Origin: UBA1479 sp040221095
Lineage (GTDB): Bacteria > Pseudomonadota > Alphaproteobacteria > Rhodospirillales > Casp-alpha2
Direction: 5' to 3'
Assembly: GCA_040221095.1 (NCBI GenBank)
Contig: JAVJVP010000003.1
Coordinates: forward strand, 248,001-312,000
DNA length: 64,000 nucleotides
Both the position numbers and the translations under genes were made by a program. The stretch's first letter is position 1. Each line of letters opens with the position of its first letter. This document shows positions 23,548-32,275 of the stretch, piece after piece. The notes under the pieces were generated by a model, which ran no database searches, was not told the origin of the DNA, and saw only the letters and a list, made by a program, of their open reading frames with translations.

Positions 23548-25194
23548 ATGATGCCGTCCGGACACCGCCGTTTCGCGCTCGCACCCCTTGCAACCGCCGG
23601 ATTGTGGGGCTTGCTGATCGCCGTGACCTTGACCGCGCGCCCGCTCCTGCCCGTCGACGAGACCCGTTACCTCGCGGTCGCGTGGGAGATGTGGCAGCGG
23701 GGCGACTTTCTGGTCCCCTATCTGAACGGCGAGCCCTACAGCCACAAGCCGCCGCTTTTGTTTTGGGCCATGCATCTGGGCTGGGCGGTGTTCGGCGTCA
23801 ACGAATGGTGGCCGCGCCTGGTGGCGCCCTTGTTCGGGCTCGCGGCCCTCGGGCTCACGGGCCGTCTCGGCCGTCTGCTATGGCCCGACCTGTGGACCGC
23901 CGGCGCCGTCGCGCCCTTCGTCGTGCTGGGGGCCGTGTTCTGGACCGTCTTCACGACCGTCACCTTCTTCGACATGCTGCTTATGGTGTTCACGCTGGGC
24001 GGCCTGATCGGCCTTGTCATGGCGGCGCAAGGCCGGCTTACGGCCGGGTTTCTGGTTCTCGGCATTGCCATCGGACTGGGAATTCTCGCCAAGGGGCCGG
24101 CGATCCTGGTGCATCTGCTGCCGGCCGCGTTGGCGGCCCCCTTGTGGGCGACCGCGCTTGGCGCCGCCCCCCGCTGGCGCGTATGGTACGGGGGATTGGT
24201 CGGCGCCGTGGTCTTGGGGGCTGCGATCGGCCTGGCCTGGGCCCTGCCCGCCGCGGAAGCGGGCGGTGCGGCATACCGTAACGCCATCCTGTGGGGCCAA
24301 TCGGCGGGACGCATGGTCGACAGCTTCGCTCACGGCCGGCCGTACTGGTGGTTCGCCGCGATCCTGCCGGCCATGACCCTGCCCTGGACCATCTGGCCTG
24401 CCGCTTGGCGGGCCCTGCGTCGTCAATGGAGGGACATGGCGGGCGACGGCGGCACGCGCCTCTGCCTCGTCTGGTTCGCCGCCGCCTTCGCGGTTTTCTC
24501 CGCCATCAGCGGCAAGCAGCCCCATTACCTGCTGCCGGAATTTCCCGCCCTTGCCCTGATTCTGGCCCGCGCCTTGGCGGGGGCGGTTGCCGCGGAAGAA
24601 GACGGGTTTTGGCGTCCGGTCGACCGCTGGATCCCGGTGGCGTTGTTTCTCGTGCTGGCCGGCGCGCTGGCCGGCGCCCTTCATTTCGATATCAAACCGT
24701 CCTGGGCGACCTCCGTCGGAGACGCGCAGCTGTGGCCGCTCGCCGGGGTGGCCGCAGCGGCCGTGGCCTTTCTGCGCCTAAACGGGGCGGCAGCGGCGCG
24801 GGTGGCGGCGGTGGCGGGTCTGTCCGTGGCGATGGTCGTCGCGGTTCACCTGACGTTGCGCCCGCTGATGGCCGAATCCCACGATTTCCGGCCATTTTCT
24901 CAGGTGCTCAAGACCCTCGAGGATCAGGGCGCCGACTTCGTCACCTTTGGCAAATACCGGGGCGAATTCCATTTCCTCGGCCGCCTGACGAAGCCGGTCG
25001 GCGTAGTCGGCGGGCCGGCGGCGCTGGAGGTCTGGCTCAAGGCCCATCCCAAGGCGATGATCATCGCCCCGTTCCGCGGCATGCCGGCGGGCCCTGCCCC
25101 GGACGCGGCCACCCGCTTCCGCTCCCGCCAGATCGGGGTGTGGCAGGCGGACAAGTACCCGCCCAGACTTGATCGTTTGGAGAAAGCCCGTTAG
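23548..25194 (+). CDS. ArnT-like glycosyltransferase family 39/83 membrane protein
   Basis: A 548-residue polytopic protein. The N-terminal loop has PVDETRYLAVAWEMWQRGDF with the Asp-Glu pair typical of PMT/ArnT enzymes, then PYSHKPPLLFWAMHLGWAVFG. At least ten hydrophobic segments follow, and a soluble C-terminal domain of about 120 residues (LKTLEDQGADFVTFGKYRGE) ends the protein. Family members transfer lipid-linked sugars (for example aminoarabinose onto lipid A) on the periplasmic side. A GAGGGG ribosome site precedes ATG at 23548. It is divergent from the glycan operon and convergent with the ligase gene, which it overlaps by 4 bp. Confidence 0.85.
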   Translation: MMPSGHRRFALAPLATAGLWGLLIAVTLTARPLLPVDETRYLAVAWEMWQRGDFLVPYLNGEPYSHKPPLLFWAMHLGWAVFGVNEWWPRLVAPLFGLAALGLTGRLGRLLWPDLWTAGAVAPFVVLGAVFWTVFTTVTFFDMLLMVFTLGGLIGLVMAAQGRLTAGFLVLGIAIGLGILAKGPAILVHLLPAALAAPLWATALGAAPRWRVWYGGLVGAVVLGAAIGLAWALPAAEAGGAAYRNAILWGQSAGRMVDSFAHGRPYWWFAAILPAMTLPWTIWPAAWRALRRQWRDMAGDGGTRLCLVWFAAAFAVFSAISGKQPHYLLPEFPALALILARALAGAVAAEEDGFWRPVDRWIPVALFLVLAGALAGALHFDIKPSWATSVGDAQLWPLAGVAAAAVAFLRLNGAAAARVAAVAGLSVAMVVAVHLTLRPLMAESHDFRPFSQVLKTLEDQGADFVTFGKYRGEFHFLGRLTKPVGVVGGPAALEVWLKAHPKAMIIAPFRGMPAGPAPDAATRFRSRQIGVWQADKYPPRLDRLEKAR

Positions 25195-26447
25195 GGCGAC
25201 GCCGGTTGCGAGGTGGCCGGCGGTGAAGCGGCGATGATGGCGCTCAGCAGGAAGAACGTGATCAGCCACCACGACGACCAGATCGAGAAATTGAACAGCG
25301 ACGACGACCAGAACACCGCGAATAAGCCGATCTGCGCCAAGGCGGCGGCGCTTGCCGACAACAGATAGCGACGCACCTGGCGGGCGAAGAACCAAGCCAG
25401 CGTGGCCGCCATCGGCAGGAAGCCGATGACCCCGGTCTCCCCCAAGACTTCCAATATCCAATTGTGCGGATGGGACGGTAGAAACTGTTGATGGTATCCG
25501 GGAACCATCATGCCCGCGCCTTCAACCCGGTTGATGACGTTTATTCCGTATCCGGTCCAAGGTGCTTCCGCGATTTTGCCCATCGTGAACTGCCAGATAT
25601 ACTGGCGGTGAGGGTCGATCAGCCAGTCGGGCAGCCAGGGCCAGGGTGCCGTCAGCGTCGGCTGATCGGGAAGGGCATGGACGAGCCAGATGCCGGCCGC
25701 CGAAACGGCAGTGGCCCAGGCTAACCAGGAATACAGCCAGACTTTCCGCCGCCGCAGGGCCCACACGAAACTCACCGCAAGGATCAACGCCAACAGGCCC
25801 GCGATGGCGGATTTGTTGGCGGTGGTCACCGTAATCGCCACGAGGCCCAGGGCGGCGGCCAGGGCCCCGACGATCTTCCACCCACGCATCGGCAAGGCCA
25901 GATAGACCAAGGCCGGAACCAGGCAGGCGGCGGCGGCGGCAAAGGCTCTCGGCTCCTTGAACGCCCAATAATGCGACACTCTTTCGAGTTGCAGACGGAC
26001 GATGTTAAGCGGCTGCATGACGCCCAATTGCGCCAATACGACAAGGGCCACGGCCGTGCAGGTTCCCAGGATCAACGAAATTTGACACAGCCTCCGCGCC
26101 CGCGCGTCCCCAGCAAGGAACGCCCAGAACAACGTGCATCCGCCGATATAGGCTAGAGTCCGCGCCCAGGCTTCGAAGGAGCGCAGGGGATCGAGGGAGC
26201 CGGGAATACTGACTGCCATGGCCGCGAAGGCGATGAGGACCACTATTCCGAACCGCGACCGCACGGCCGCGCCGGCTTGCGCGAAGATGCGGCGATCCTG
26301 CCAGGCGATGACCAGCACGCCAACCAGCGCCGCCGCCGCCAATCCCTGCAGCACCGCCCGGCCCGACACCATGGCCGGTACGGTCAGGCCAAGCGCGATC
26401 GCGGTCGCGTCGCGCAGCCAGGGCAAATTCGGGCGGTCGTCGGTCAT
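25191..26447 (-). CDS. O-antigen ligase family membrane protein (WaaL-like)
   Basis: A 418-residue protein with about eleven hydrophobic segments. A large periplasmic loop at residues 250-310 contains DPHRQYIWQF, APWTGYGINVI and SHPHNWILEVLGETG; the last is the Wzy_C/WaaL signature with the conserved His. It would join undecaprenyl-linked O-polysaccharide to lipid A-core, or polymerise it. Placement within 2 kb of the glycan operon suggests a shared surface product. Confidence 0.85.
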   Translation of the reverse strand: MTDDRPNLPWLRDATAIALGLTVPAMVSGRAVLQGLAAAALVGVLVIAWQDRRIFAQAGAAVRSRFGIVVLIAFAAMAVSIPGSLDPLRSFEAWARTLAYIGGCTLFWAFLAGDARARRLCQISLILGTCTAVALVVLAQLGVMQPLNIVRLQLERVSHYWAFKEPRAFAAAAACLVPALVYLALPMRGWKIVGALAAALGLVAITVTTANKSAIAGLLALILAVSFVWALRRRKVWLYSWLAWATAVSAAGIWLVHALPDQPTLTAPWPWLPDWLIDPHRQYIWQFTMGKIAEAPWTGYGINVINRVEGAGMMVPGYHQQFLPSHPHNWILEVLGETGVIGFLPMAATLAWFFARQVRRYLLSASAAALAQIGLFAVFWSSSLFNFSIWSSWWLITFFLLSAIIAASPPATSQPASP

Positions 26448-26548
26448 GGCCGTGAAGTGTCCGCTGAACCCCGGATGGGGCCGGGGGTGTAGGGTCTGAC
26501 CGCTGATAGCAGAAGCCTTGGCGCCGGTCCACTTGCGCGGCGGCCCGG

Positions 26549-28147
26549 TTACGCCCCTTCGCGCAGAAACGACCAGCGTACGGCCGTGTCGCGGCCCCGA
26601 TGCTCGCCGCGCAGCACGATCTGGCCACAGCGCCGGGGGTGGGTGGGATCGCCCAGATAGACGCTTTCCTCCAACGCCGGGCGCGCACCGGAACAGCGGA
26701 ACCGCCAGCCCTTGCCACCGGGCAGCTTGAGCAGCACGGCGTTGCCGCCCTCCAGCATCGACGCCCCTGTCTCGGGATGCAGGTGAAAGCGCAGGGTGAA
26801 GGCGCCCGTGCCGCCGACCAGGGTGTCCTTGCCCCTGAAATCGTCGCCGGCGCCGGACAGGTAGAGGTCACGGTTGTGGACGATGGCGAAGGCCCGGCGG
26901 TAGCCGTCATGGGCCGACTGCACGAGGGAACTGCCTTCCCGTTCGTTGCGCCGCACGGCCCTGCCGACATCGACGGGGCCGGGGCCGTCCGTGGGCAGGG
27001 CGTCCGTGTCGTTCACGGTGAGGGTCGAATGGGCGGCGGTCGCGCGCAGCACCCGCGCCCATTCCGTGGTCTCGTCCGGATGGGCGCCGCAGTTGACGAC
27101 CAGGCGGTGGCGGCCCGCCGACATCTCGAAACTGAGGGCGCCCGCGTGGGCGCCGCCGTACCCGCCCGTGTCGGCGACCACCGTGGTGGTGCCGGCATGC
27201 AGGCGCTCGAACCCCCAATCGGGCAGGCTGGCGGGGGCGGCCCCGCGCAGGCCGGCCGTATTCAGGACCGCGGTGACCTCGGGTGCCGTGGCGGTGCCGC
27301 CGCTGTTGAAGGCGGCCAGGCCCCCGTCGCCCAGCACCGTCGCCTTGACCGCCGGGGCGAGGCGGGCCAGGGCGTCGCTCAGGAAATCGGGCACCGGCCG
27401 GCGTCCGGCCTTGAGGGCGCGCACGGCGGCGACCAGCCGGGTAAGCGCGCGCAGTGCCGTTTCCGGTGCCCGCGCCCGATGCCCCCCGTCGGCCAGGATG
27501 TCGCGGGCGACGGCGCCCCGCAGGCGCTCCAGGCCCGTGTCGAGCAGGCCGTCCAGGCCCGGCAGGCCGACGGCCCCGGCGACCAGGGCGGCCCCGGCCG
27601 TGAACGGGCTTTCGTCGGTCCCGGAACTTTCGTTTCCGGAACGGCTGGCCCCGGCAAGATGGCGCAATTGGGCCGCCGTGGCCGCCGCCATTTCCGTGCG
27701 CAGGCCGCCGTCCGCCGCTTCTGTTACGAAATCGACATAATTAAGCCAGGCCAGCACCCGGGCCCCGGCCACGTCGGGCGCCCAGGTCACGGCATCCCAG
27801 CGGTCATGATGGCGCAGCCAGTCGCGGACCAGGCCCTGGGCCGCCGCGCGGGCGTCCGGGGCGCTCAAGGCCGCCAGGTCGCGCAGCCAGGAAAACCCGT
27901 ACAGATCGGCCAGGGCGCGGCGGCTTTTCAGGTCGGCGGCGAAGGGATAGGGGCCCAGGGCACGCTTGCGCGCGGCCAGCACCATCTCGCCGTTCAGGAT
28001 GCCGGCCCCCCGCACCGGGTCGCCGGGCAGGGGATCGGTGGTGATGGCGTGGATTTGGGAAACCCCGTGACGGCGCAACATCCTGTTGTAGATGTCGCTG
28101 AGGTAGAACACGTCGCGGGCGAACTGGAAAACCATCCGCCGATGCAT
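26549..28147 (-). CDS. Heparinase II/III-family protein
   Basis: A 532-residue protein with the alginate lyase-like helical N-terminal region and a C-terminal beta-rich domain. The C-part has ADTGGYGGAHAGALSFEMSAG, NCGAHPDETTEWARVLRATAAHSTLTVND and later HLHPETGASMLEGGN, all typical of heparinase II/III-like proteins found in alphaproteobacteria next to rsmB. It has no clear signal peptide. Its enzymatic role in this clade is not known; the order rsmB-heparinase-like is a recurrent backbone arrangement. ATG codons at 28147 and 28135 are both possible starts. Confidence 0.83.
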   Translation of the reverse strand: MHRRMVFQFARDVFYLSDIYNRMLRRHGVSQIHAITTDPLPGDPVRGAGILNGEMVLAARKRALGPYPFAADLKSRRALADLYGFSWLRDLAALSAPDARAAAQGLVRDWLRHHDRWDAVTWAPDVAGARVLAWLNYVDFVTEAADGGLRTEMAAATAAQLRHLAGASRSGNESSGTDESPFTAGAALVAGAVGLPGLDGLLDTGLERLRGAVARDILADGGHRARAPETALRALTRLVAAVRALKAGRRPVPDFLSDALARLAPAVKATVLGDGGLAAFNSGGTATAPEVTAVLNTAGLRGAAPASLPDWGFERLHAGTTTVVADTGGYGGAHAGALSFEMSAGRHRLVVNCGAHPDETTEWARVLRATAAHSTLTVNDTDALPTDGPGPVDVGRAVRRNEREGSSLVQSAHDGYRRAFAIVHNRDLYLSGAGDDFRGKDTLVGGTGAFTLRFHLHPETGASMLEGGNAVLLKLPGGKGWRFRCSGARPALEESVYLGDPTHPRRCGQIVLRGEHRGRDTAVRWSFLREGA

Positions 28148-28163
28148 AGCACCGAACGGGGCG

Positions 28164-29456
28164 TTACGCGATACGCCGCAGGGCGGCGGCGAAAAACCCG
28201 TCCATGCCGCCGATTTCCGCCGCCATGGACGGCAGGGTGCGCAGCCAGCCCTCCGCCGACACCATCTCGGGCGTGATGCCCGATTCGCCGGGCGTCACCG
28301 CCTCGGCCGTGAAGCCGGGGTGCCGGGCCAGGAACGCGCGAATCCGCTCACCCCCTTCCTCGGGCTGCAGGGAGCAGGTCGCGAACACCAGAACCCCGCC
28401 GGGCCGGACCCAGTCCGACGCCCGGGCCAGCAGCCGGTCCTGCAGGTCGGCGAGTTTCGCCGTGTCCTCGGGACCCTTCAGATGGGGCAGGTCGGGATGG
28501 CGGCGGATGGTGCCCGTGGCCGAACAGGGAGCGTCCAGCAGCACCGCGTCGAAGGGGGCGGGCGGGTTCCAGGAAAGCGCGTCGGCGGCCACGGTTTCCG
28601 CCCGGAGCCCCAGGCGATCCATGTTGCGGGCGAGGATGTCGAGGCGCTTGTCCGAACGGTCCAGGGCCGTCACCCGCGCCCCCGCCGCGGCGAGCTGCGC
28701 CGTCTTGCCGCCGGGGGCGGCGCAAAGGTCCAAGATGTTTTGTCCCGTGACGTCGCCCAAAAGGCGCACGGGCAGGGCCGCCGCCCGGTCTTGCACCCAC
28801 CAGGCGCCTTCGGCAAATCCGGGCAGTTCGGGCACGGGCGCGGCATCGCTCAGGCGCAGGCTGCGGTCCGACAGGGCTTGTCCGCCCAGACGCGCGGCCC
28901 AGGCGGCGGCATCTTCCTTGACCGTGATGTCCAGGGGGGCGGGGGCGAGGTGAATATCGGCGATGGCGCGGCAGGTTTCGGCGCCGTAAGCCGCCTCCCA
29001 GGCCCGCCACAGCCAGTCCGGGGTATTGAGGCGCGCCGCGTCCTGGGCCGTGAGGGCGGCGGCCCCCTCGCGTTGCAGGCGGCGCAGCACGGCGTTGACC
29101 AGCTTGGCCAGGCGCCCCTGGCCGCGTGCGCGGGCCAGATCCACGGCCGTGTCCACGGCGGCGTGGTCGGCCGTACCCGTGAACAGCAACTGCGCCGCGC
29201 CCAGGCGCAGGATGTCCTGGGCCGTGCGCGCATTGGGCGGCAGGGGCTTTTCCAGACAGGAAGAGATCAGAGCGTCGATCTGGCCCAGGCGGCGCAGGGT
29301 CGTGGCGACAAGATTATGGGCGAAGGCGCGGCCGCGCGGATCCAACGCCGCGAAGGCGCCGCCCGTCATCTGCTGATCAAGGGCCTGTTTGCGGCGGATC
29401 ACGCCCTGCAACAGGTCGAGGGCCGCCGCGCGGGCATCCGGGTTGTCATGGTTCAT
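28164..29456 (-). CDS. rsmB: 16S rRNA m5C967 methyltransferase RsmB
   Basis: A 430-residue protein. Residues 1-130 are a NusB-like RNA-binding domain (AAALDLLQGVIRRKQALDQQM). The Rossmann methyltransferase domain has LDLCAAPGGKTAQLAA (SAM motif I). The two catalytic cysteines are in DAPCSATGTIRRHPD and FATCSLQPEEGGE. The start is ATG at 29456 (MNHDNPDARAAAL); the longer upstream frame lacks family similarity. It methylates C967 of 16S rRNA. It is divergent from the DUF1674 gene. Confidence 0.92.
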   Translation of the reverse strand: MNHDNPDARAAALDLLQGVIRRKQALDQQMTGGAFAALDPRGRAFAHNLVATTLRRLGQIDALISSCLEKPLPPNARTAQDILRLGAAQLLFTGTADHAAVDTAVDLARARGQGRLAKLVNAVLRRLQREGAAALTAQDAARLNTPDWLWRAWEAAYGAETCRAIADIHLAPAPLDITVKEDAAAWAARLGGQALSDRSLRLSDAAPVPELPGFAEGAWWVQDRAAALPVRLLGDVTGQNILDLCAAPGGKTAQLAAAGARVTALDRSDKRLDILARNMDRLGLRAETVAADALSWNPPAPFDAVLLDAPCSATGTIRRHPDLPHLKGPEDTAKLADLQDRLLARASDWVRPGGVLVFATCSLQPEEGGERIRAFLARHPGFTAEAVTPGESGITPEMVSAEGWLRTLPSMAAEIGGMDGFFAAALRRIA

Positions 29457-29546
29457 GCCCCGGTCATGCCAGGGCGGCGCGGGGCGGGCAAGGGGATTCA
29501 ACCGTCGGCCTTGGCGGGGCGGCGGCGATGCCGCTAAACTGCGGCC

Positions 29547-29768
29547 ATGACCGACGACAACGACAGCACGCGCGTGCAGCGCCTGGAACGGGCGCGGGCC
29601 TTTCTCGCCGCCGGACGTCGGCAGATCGACCCCGGCCCGCAACCGGCGCCCCCCCCGGCGCCCGCCGAGGGCCCGCCCCAGGCCGGCGCGGGCGGAGCCA
29701 AGCCCGCGCGGCCCGACCCGACCCGCTTCGGCGATTGGGAAAAGAACGGCCGCTGCATCGATTTTTAA
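29547..29768 (+). CDS. DUF1674 protein, SDHAF4-like succinate dehydrogenase assembly factor
   Basis: A 73-residue protein with a Pro/Ala-rich middle and the C-terminal signature DPTRFGDWEKNGRCIDF that defines DUF1674/SDHAF4. Mitochondrial SDHAF4 binds flavinylated SdhA before assembly of complex II. The bacterial homologues are assumed to do the same. The gene is often found beside rsmB in alphaproteobacteria. The short length is normal for the family. Confidence 0.85.
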   Translation: MTDDNDSTRVQRLERARAFLAAGRRQIDPGPQPAPPPAPAEGPPQAGAGGAKPARPDPTRFGDWEKNGRCIDF

Positions 29769-29918
29769 TCCGCTTCCGAACCGTCCGCGTTCGGGCGGGG
29801 TGCCGGGGGCTTGCTCTTGGCGCGCCGGTGGGACATTCTATCGCCTGATCGGGCGAGGACGGAGACGCGGACGCCGGTGATCGCCGGGCGTCCGCGCCGC
29901 AAGACAAAGAATTCAGAA

Positions 29919-31283
29919 ATGGGTCTTCTCAAGGCACTGTTCGGGCTGGGCGGGACCAAAGCCAAAAAGAAATCCCGCCGCAAGGGGAAACGGGTCGGCG
30001 GCGGCTTCGCGCCATCCGGCGTGTCGGGTGCCGCGGCCAGCATCGTGCTGACCGACATCGACGGCGCCGGCGGCGACAAGATCACCGAAAACCTGGCCGA
30101 CATCTTCGGCGCCATTTCCGATGTCGCCGTCTACCGCCGCACCCAGGCGATCAAGCTCAATCCCAAGATGCCCCTGTTCAATGCCCTGCAGGAAGGGGCG
30201 CGCACCGGCTCCGAATGGCTGCGCGAGGAAGAGGCGGACCTTCTGGTCTGGGGGGCCACGGTCGATCTCGGCACGGCGGTGGAACTGCGCTTTCTGCCCG
30301 TGGGGGCGGCCGAAGGGGCGGCCAGCACGTTCGGGCCGCTCGACCATCTGACCCTGCCGATCCCCGTGCCGCGCGATCTGTATAAATTGATCCTGGTCTC
30401 GGCCATGGGCTCGCTGCTGCCCGTGCACCGGGGGGCGCGCAAGATGCTGGCGGGCGTGCTCGAGGGCGAGATGAAGGACCTGGAAAAGGTCTGGGACAGC
30501 CCGCCGCATCTGGAGCCGCCGCATCTGGCATCCTGTCTGACCTGTTACGGCAACGTCTGCCTGTCCCTGTGGCGGGTCGGCGCCAAGAAGTATCTGGCCA
30601 AGGGGCTGAAGGCCTATCAGGACGCGGTCAAGACCATCGACAAGAAGGAAGACCTGCTGCAATGGGCGCTGGCGCAGAACCATTTCGCCGACGGCCTGCA
30701 GATGAAATCGACCCAGGACGCCGACCCGGACGCCCTGGCCGCCGCGGCCGCCGCCTACCGCGAGGTTGCCGACGCGCTGGGCCGCGACAACTATCCCAAC
30801 GAATACGCCCTCGCGCTGATCAACACGGCCATGGTGCTGTACAAGATCGGCAACAAGGAAACCACGCCTGCGCGCTTGAAGGAATCGGCCCAGGCCTTTG
30901 AAAGTGCGCTGACCGCCTTCGACGTGGAATTGAACCCCGGGCGCTGGGCCGAGGCCATGAACGGCTATGGCACGGTCATGTTGGCCCTGGCCGAACGGGC
31001 CCAGGGCCCGGAACTGGCGGCCAAGGCGGTCGAGGCGTTCAAGCAGGCGTTGGATGTGCGCAAGAAGGAACTGGTGCCGCTGCTGTGGGCGCAGACGGCC
31101 AATAATCTGGGGGCGGCCTGCTTCGCCCTGGCCAAGCGCCAGCCGTCGCCGCAGCTGGTCGCCGACGCGCAGAAATACTTTTCCGGGGCGTCGGAAATCT
31201 ACCGCGCCGCCGGCAACCAGAAGCGCGTCATCGTCATCGAAAAGAACCTGCAGCGCGTCAAGCAGATGGCCAGAGGAGCCTGA
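29919..31283 (+). CDS. Tetratricopeptide-repeat protein
   Basis: A 454-residue protein. The start is ATG at 29919 (MGLLKALFGL), followed by a basic stretch TKAKKKSRRKGKRVGGG. Residues 40-180 form an alpha/beta region (SIVLTDIDGAGGDKITENLADIFG, DLLVWGATVDLGTAVELRF). From residue 200 on there are repeated helical pairs such as AAYREVADALG, ARLKESAQAFESALTAFD, KAVEAFKQALDVRKKEL and AQTANNLGAACFALA, which are TPR-like. Probably a scaffold or signalling protein; no enzyme motif is seen. Confidence 0.7.
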   Translation: MGLLKALFGLGGTKAKKKSRRKGKRVGGGFAPSGVSGAAASIVLTDIDGAGGDKITENLADIFGAISDVAVYRRTQAIKLNPKMPLFNALQEGARTGSEWLREEEADLLVWGATVDLGTAVELRFLPVGAAEGAASTFGPLDHLTLPIPVPRDLYKLILVSAMGSLLPVHRGARKMLAGVLEGEMKDLEKVWDSPPHLEPPHLASCLTCYGNVCLSLWRVGAKKYLAKGLKAYQDAVKTIDKKEDLLQWALAQNHFADGLQMKSTQDADPDALAAAAAAYREVADALGRDNYPNEYALALINTAMVLYKIGNKETTPARLKESAQAFESALTAFDVELNPGRWAEAMNGYGTVMLALAERAQGPELAAKAVEAFKQALDVRKKELVPLLWAQTANNLGAACFALAKRQPSPQLVADAQKYFSGASEIYRAAGNQKRVIVIEKNLQRVKQMARGA

Positions 31284-31302
31284 CGCCCCCCTGGCCCATT
31301 GC

Positions 31303-32031
31303 TTAGTCGTCCGTGGCGACGGCTAGCTTGCCGGTCACTCCGTGCTTATCGATCAGGTTGCCGACCAATCCGCCCGCAACGGCATCGGCAATGAAGCCCT
31401 GAACCACGGCCTTCAGGGCGGGCTTGCCGTGGCGCGTGCCGATGGCCTGCTTGACCGAGGTATAGCGGCCCGGCAGCAGGCGCGTGCCCGGCATGTCCTT
31501 GGCGTTGTCGCGGAGTGCCGGGACCAGCCCGGCCAAGGCGTCCAGGCCTTCCCGCTTGAACAGCTCGAAGGCGCCCGGCAGGCCCTGGGCACGGTGCAGT
31601 TCCGCGTGCTTCAGGGTGCGCGAGAGATAGAGGTCATAGGCGGCGCGTTCCGACACGGCGACCCTTACGCCGGGGGCGTCCACGTCCTCGACCTTCTGGA
31701 ACGGCGAGGTGTCGGGCACCAGATAGGTCGCCTCGATCTGCACATAGGCGTTGCAGAAATCGATGACCTCGGCCCGCTTGGGCTCGATGGCGATCAGGCC
31801 GATGTCCCATTCGCCGCGCTCTGCCGCGTCGGCGACCTCGCCCGGCGTGGCGAAGGTGTCGTATTTCACCTCGACGCCCAGCGCCTTGGCGATGCCGGCC
31901 GCCATGTCGGGCGCGATGCCTTCCGGGTCGCCGTTCGCTTTCTTGCCGGTGACCAGCAGGATGTTGCCCAGGTTGATGCCGACCCGCAGCACCTTGGGGT
32001 CAAGCAGTTCGGCAATGGCTTCTTTCGTCAT
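31303..32031 (-). CDS. Amino-acid-type ABC transporter substrate-binding protein (SBP_bac_3) without signal peptide
   Basis: A 242-residue solute-binding domain: LRVGINLGNILL, GIAPDMAAGIAKALGVEVKYDTF, GEWDIGLIAIEPKRAEVIDF and GTRHGKPALKAV. The N-terminus MTKEAIAELLDPK is polar and has no hydrophobic export signal, although family 3 binding proteins normally act in the periplasm. No permease or ATPase gene is adjacent. It may be a cytosolic ligand-binding protein or use a different start. It is convergent with the TPR gene, 19 bp apart. Confidence 0.8.
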   Translation of the reverse strand: MTKEAIAELLDPKVLRVGINLGNILLVTGKKANGDPEGIAPDMAAGIAKALGVEVKYDTFATPGEVADAAERGEWDIGLIAIEPKRAEVIDFCNAYVQIEATYLVPDTSPFQKVEDVDAPGVRVAVSERAAYDLYLSRTLKHAELHRAQGLPGAFELFKREGLDALAGLVPALRDNAKDMPGTRLLPGRYTSVKQAIGTRHGKPALKAVVQGFIADAVAGGLVGNLIDKHGVTGKLAVATDD

Positions 32032-32176
32032 GTTCCGTCCCTTTAAGTCTTTTGATCTTTGCTGATGGCCCTGGCGGCGTCGCCGGGCGGTTCGGGACGA
32101 TGCGCGATCCGGTCCGGGAAATCAATGAAAGGCGGTCAGCTTTGCGCCGCCTACATGGGGGGCGGGCAAAAGAATG

Positions 32177-32200
32177 GGGCGGAACCCGAAGGTTCCGCCC
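32177..32200 (-). terminator. Hairpin terminator after the ketopantoate reductase-like gene
   Basis: Perfect 10-bp stem GGGCGGAACC / GGTTCCGCCC with loop CGAA. On the minus strand it is followed by CATTCTTTTG. It lies 76 bp beyond the stop of the 32276-33328 gene and before the binding-protein gene, so it likely ends that transcript. Confidence 0.6.
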
Positions 32201-32275
32201 GTGCAAGGTAGGAGGAAACAATCACAAGAAAGTAAGGGTCGGCGGACTCAGATGGCCATGTCTCCGGCGGCTCTA

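Noticed and set aside
26600..28276. Plus-strand open frame of 558 codons
   Set aside because: Shadow of the heparinase-like gene; no ribosome site and no similarity.
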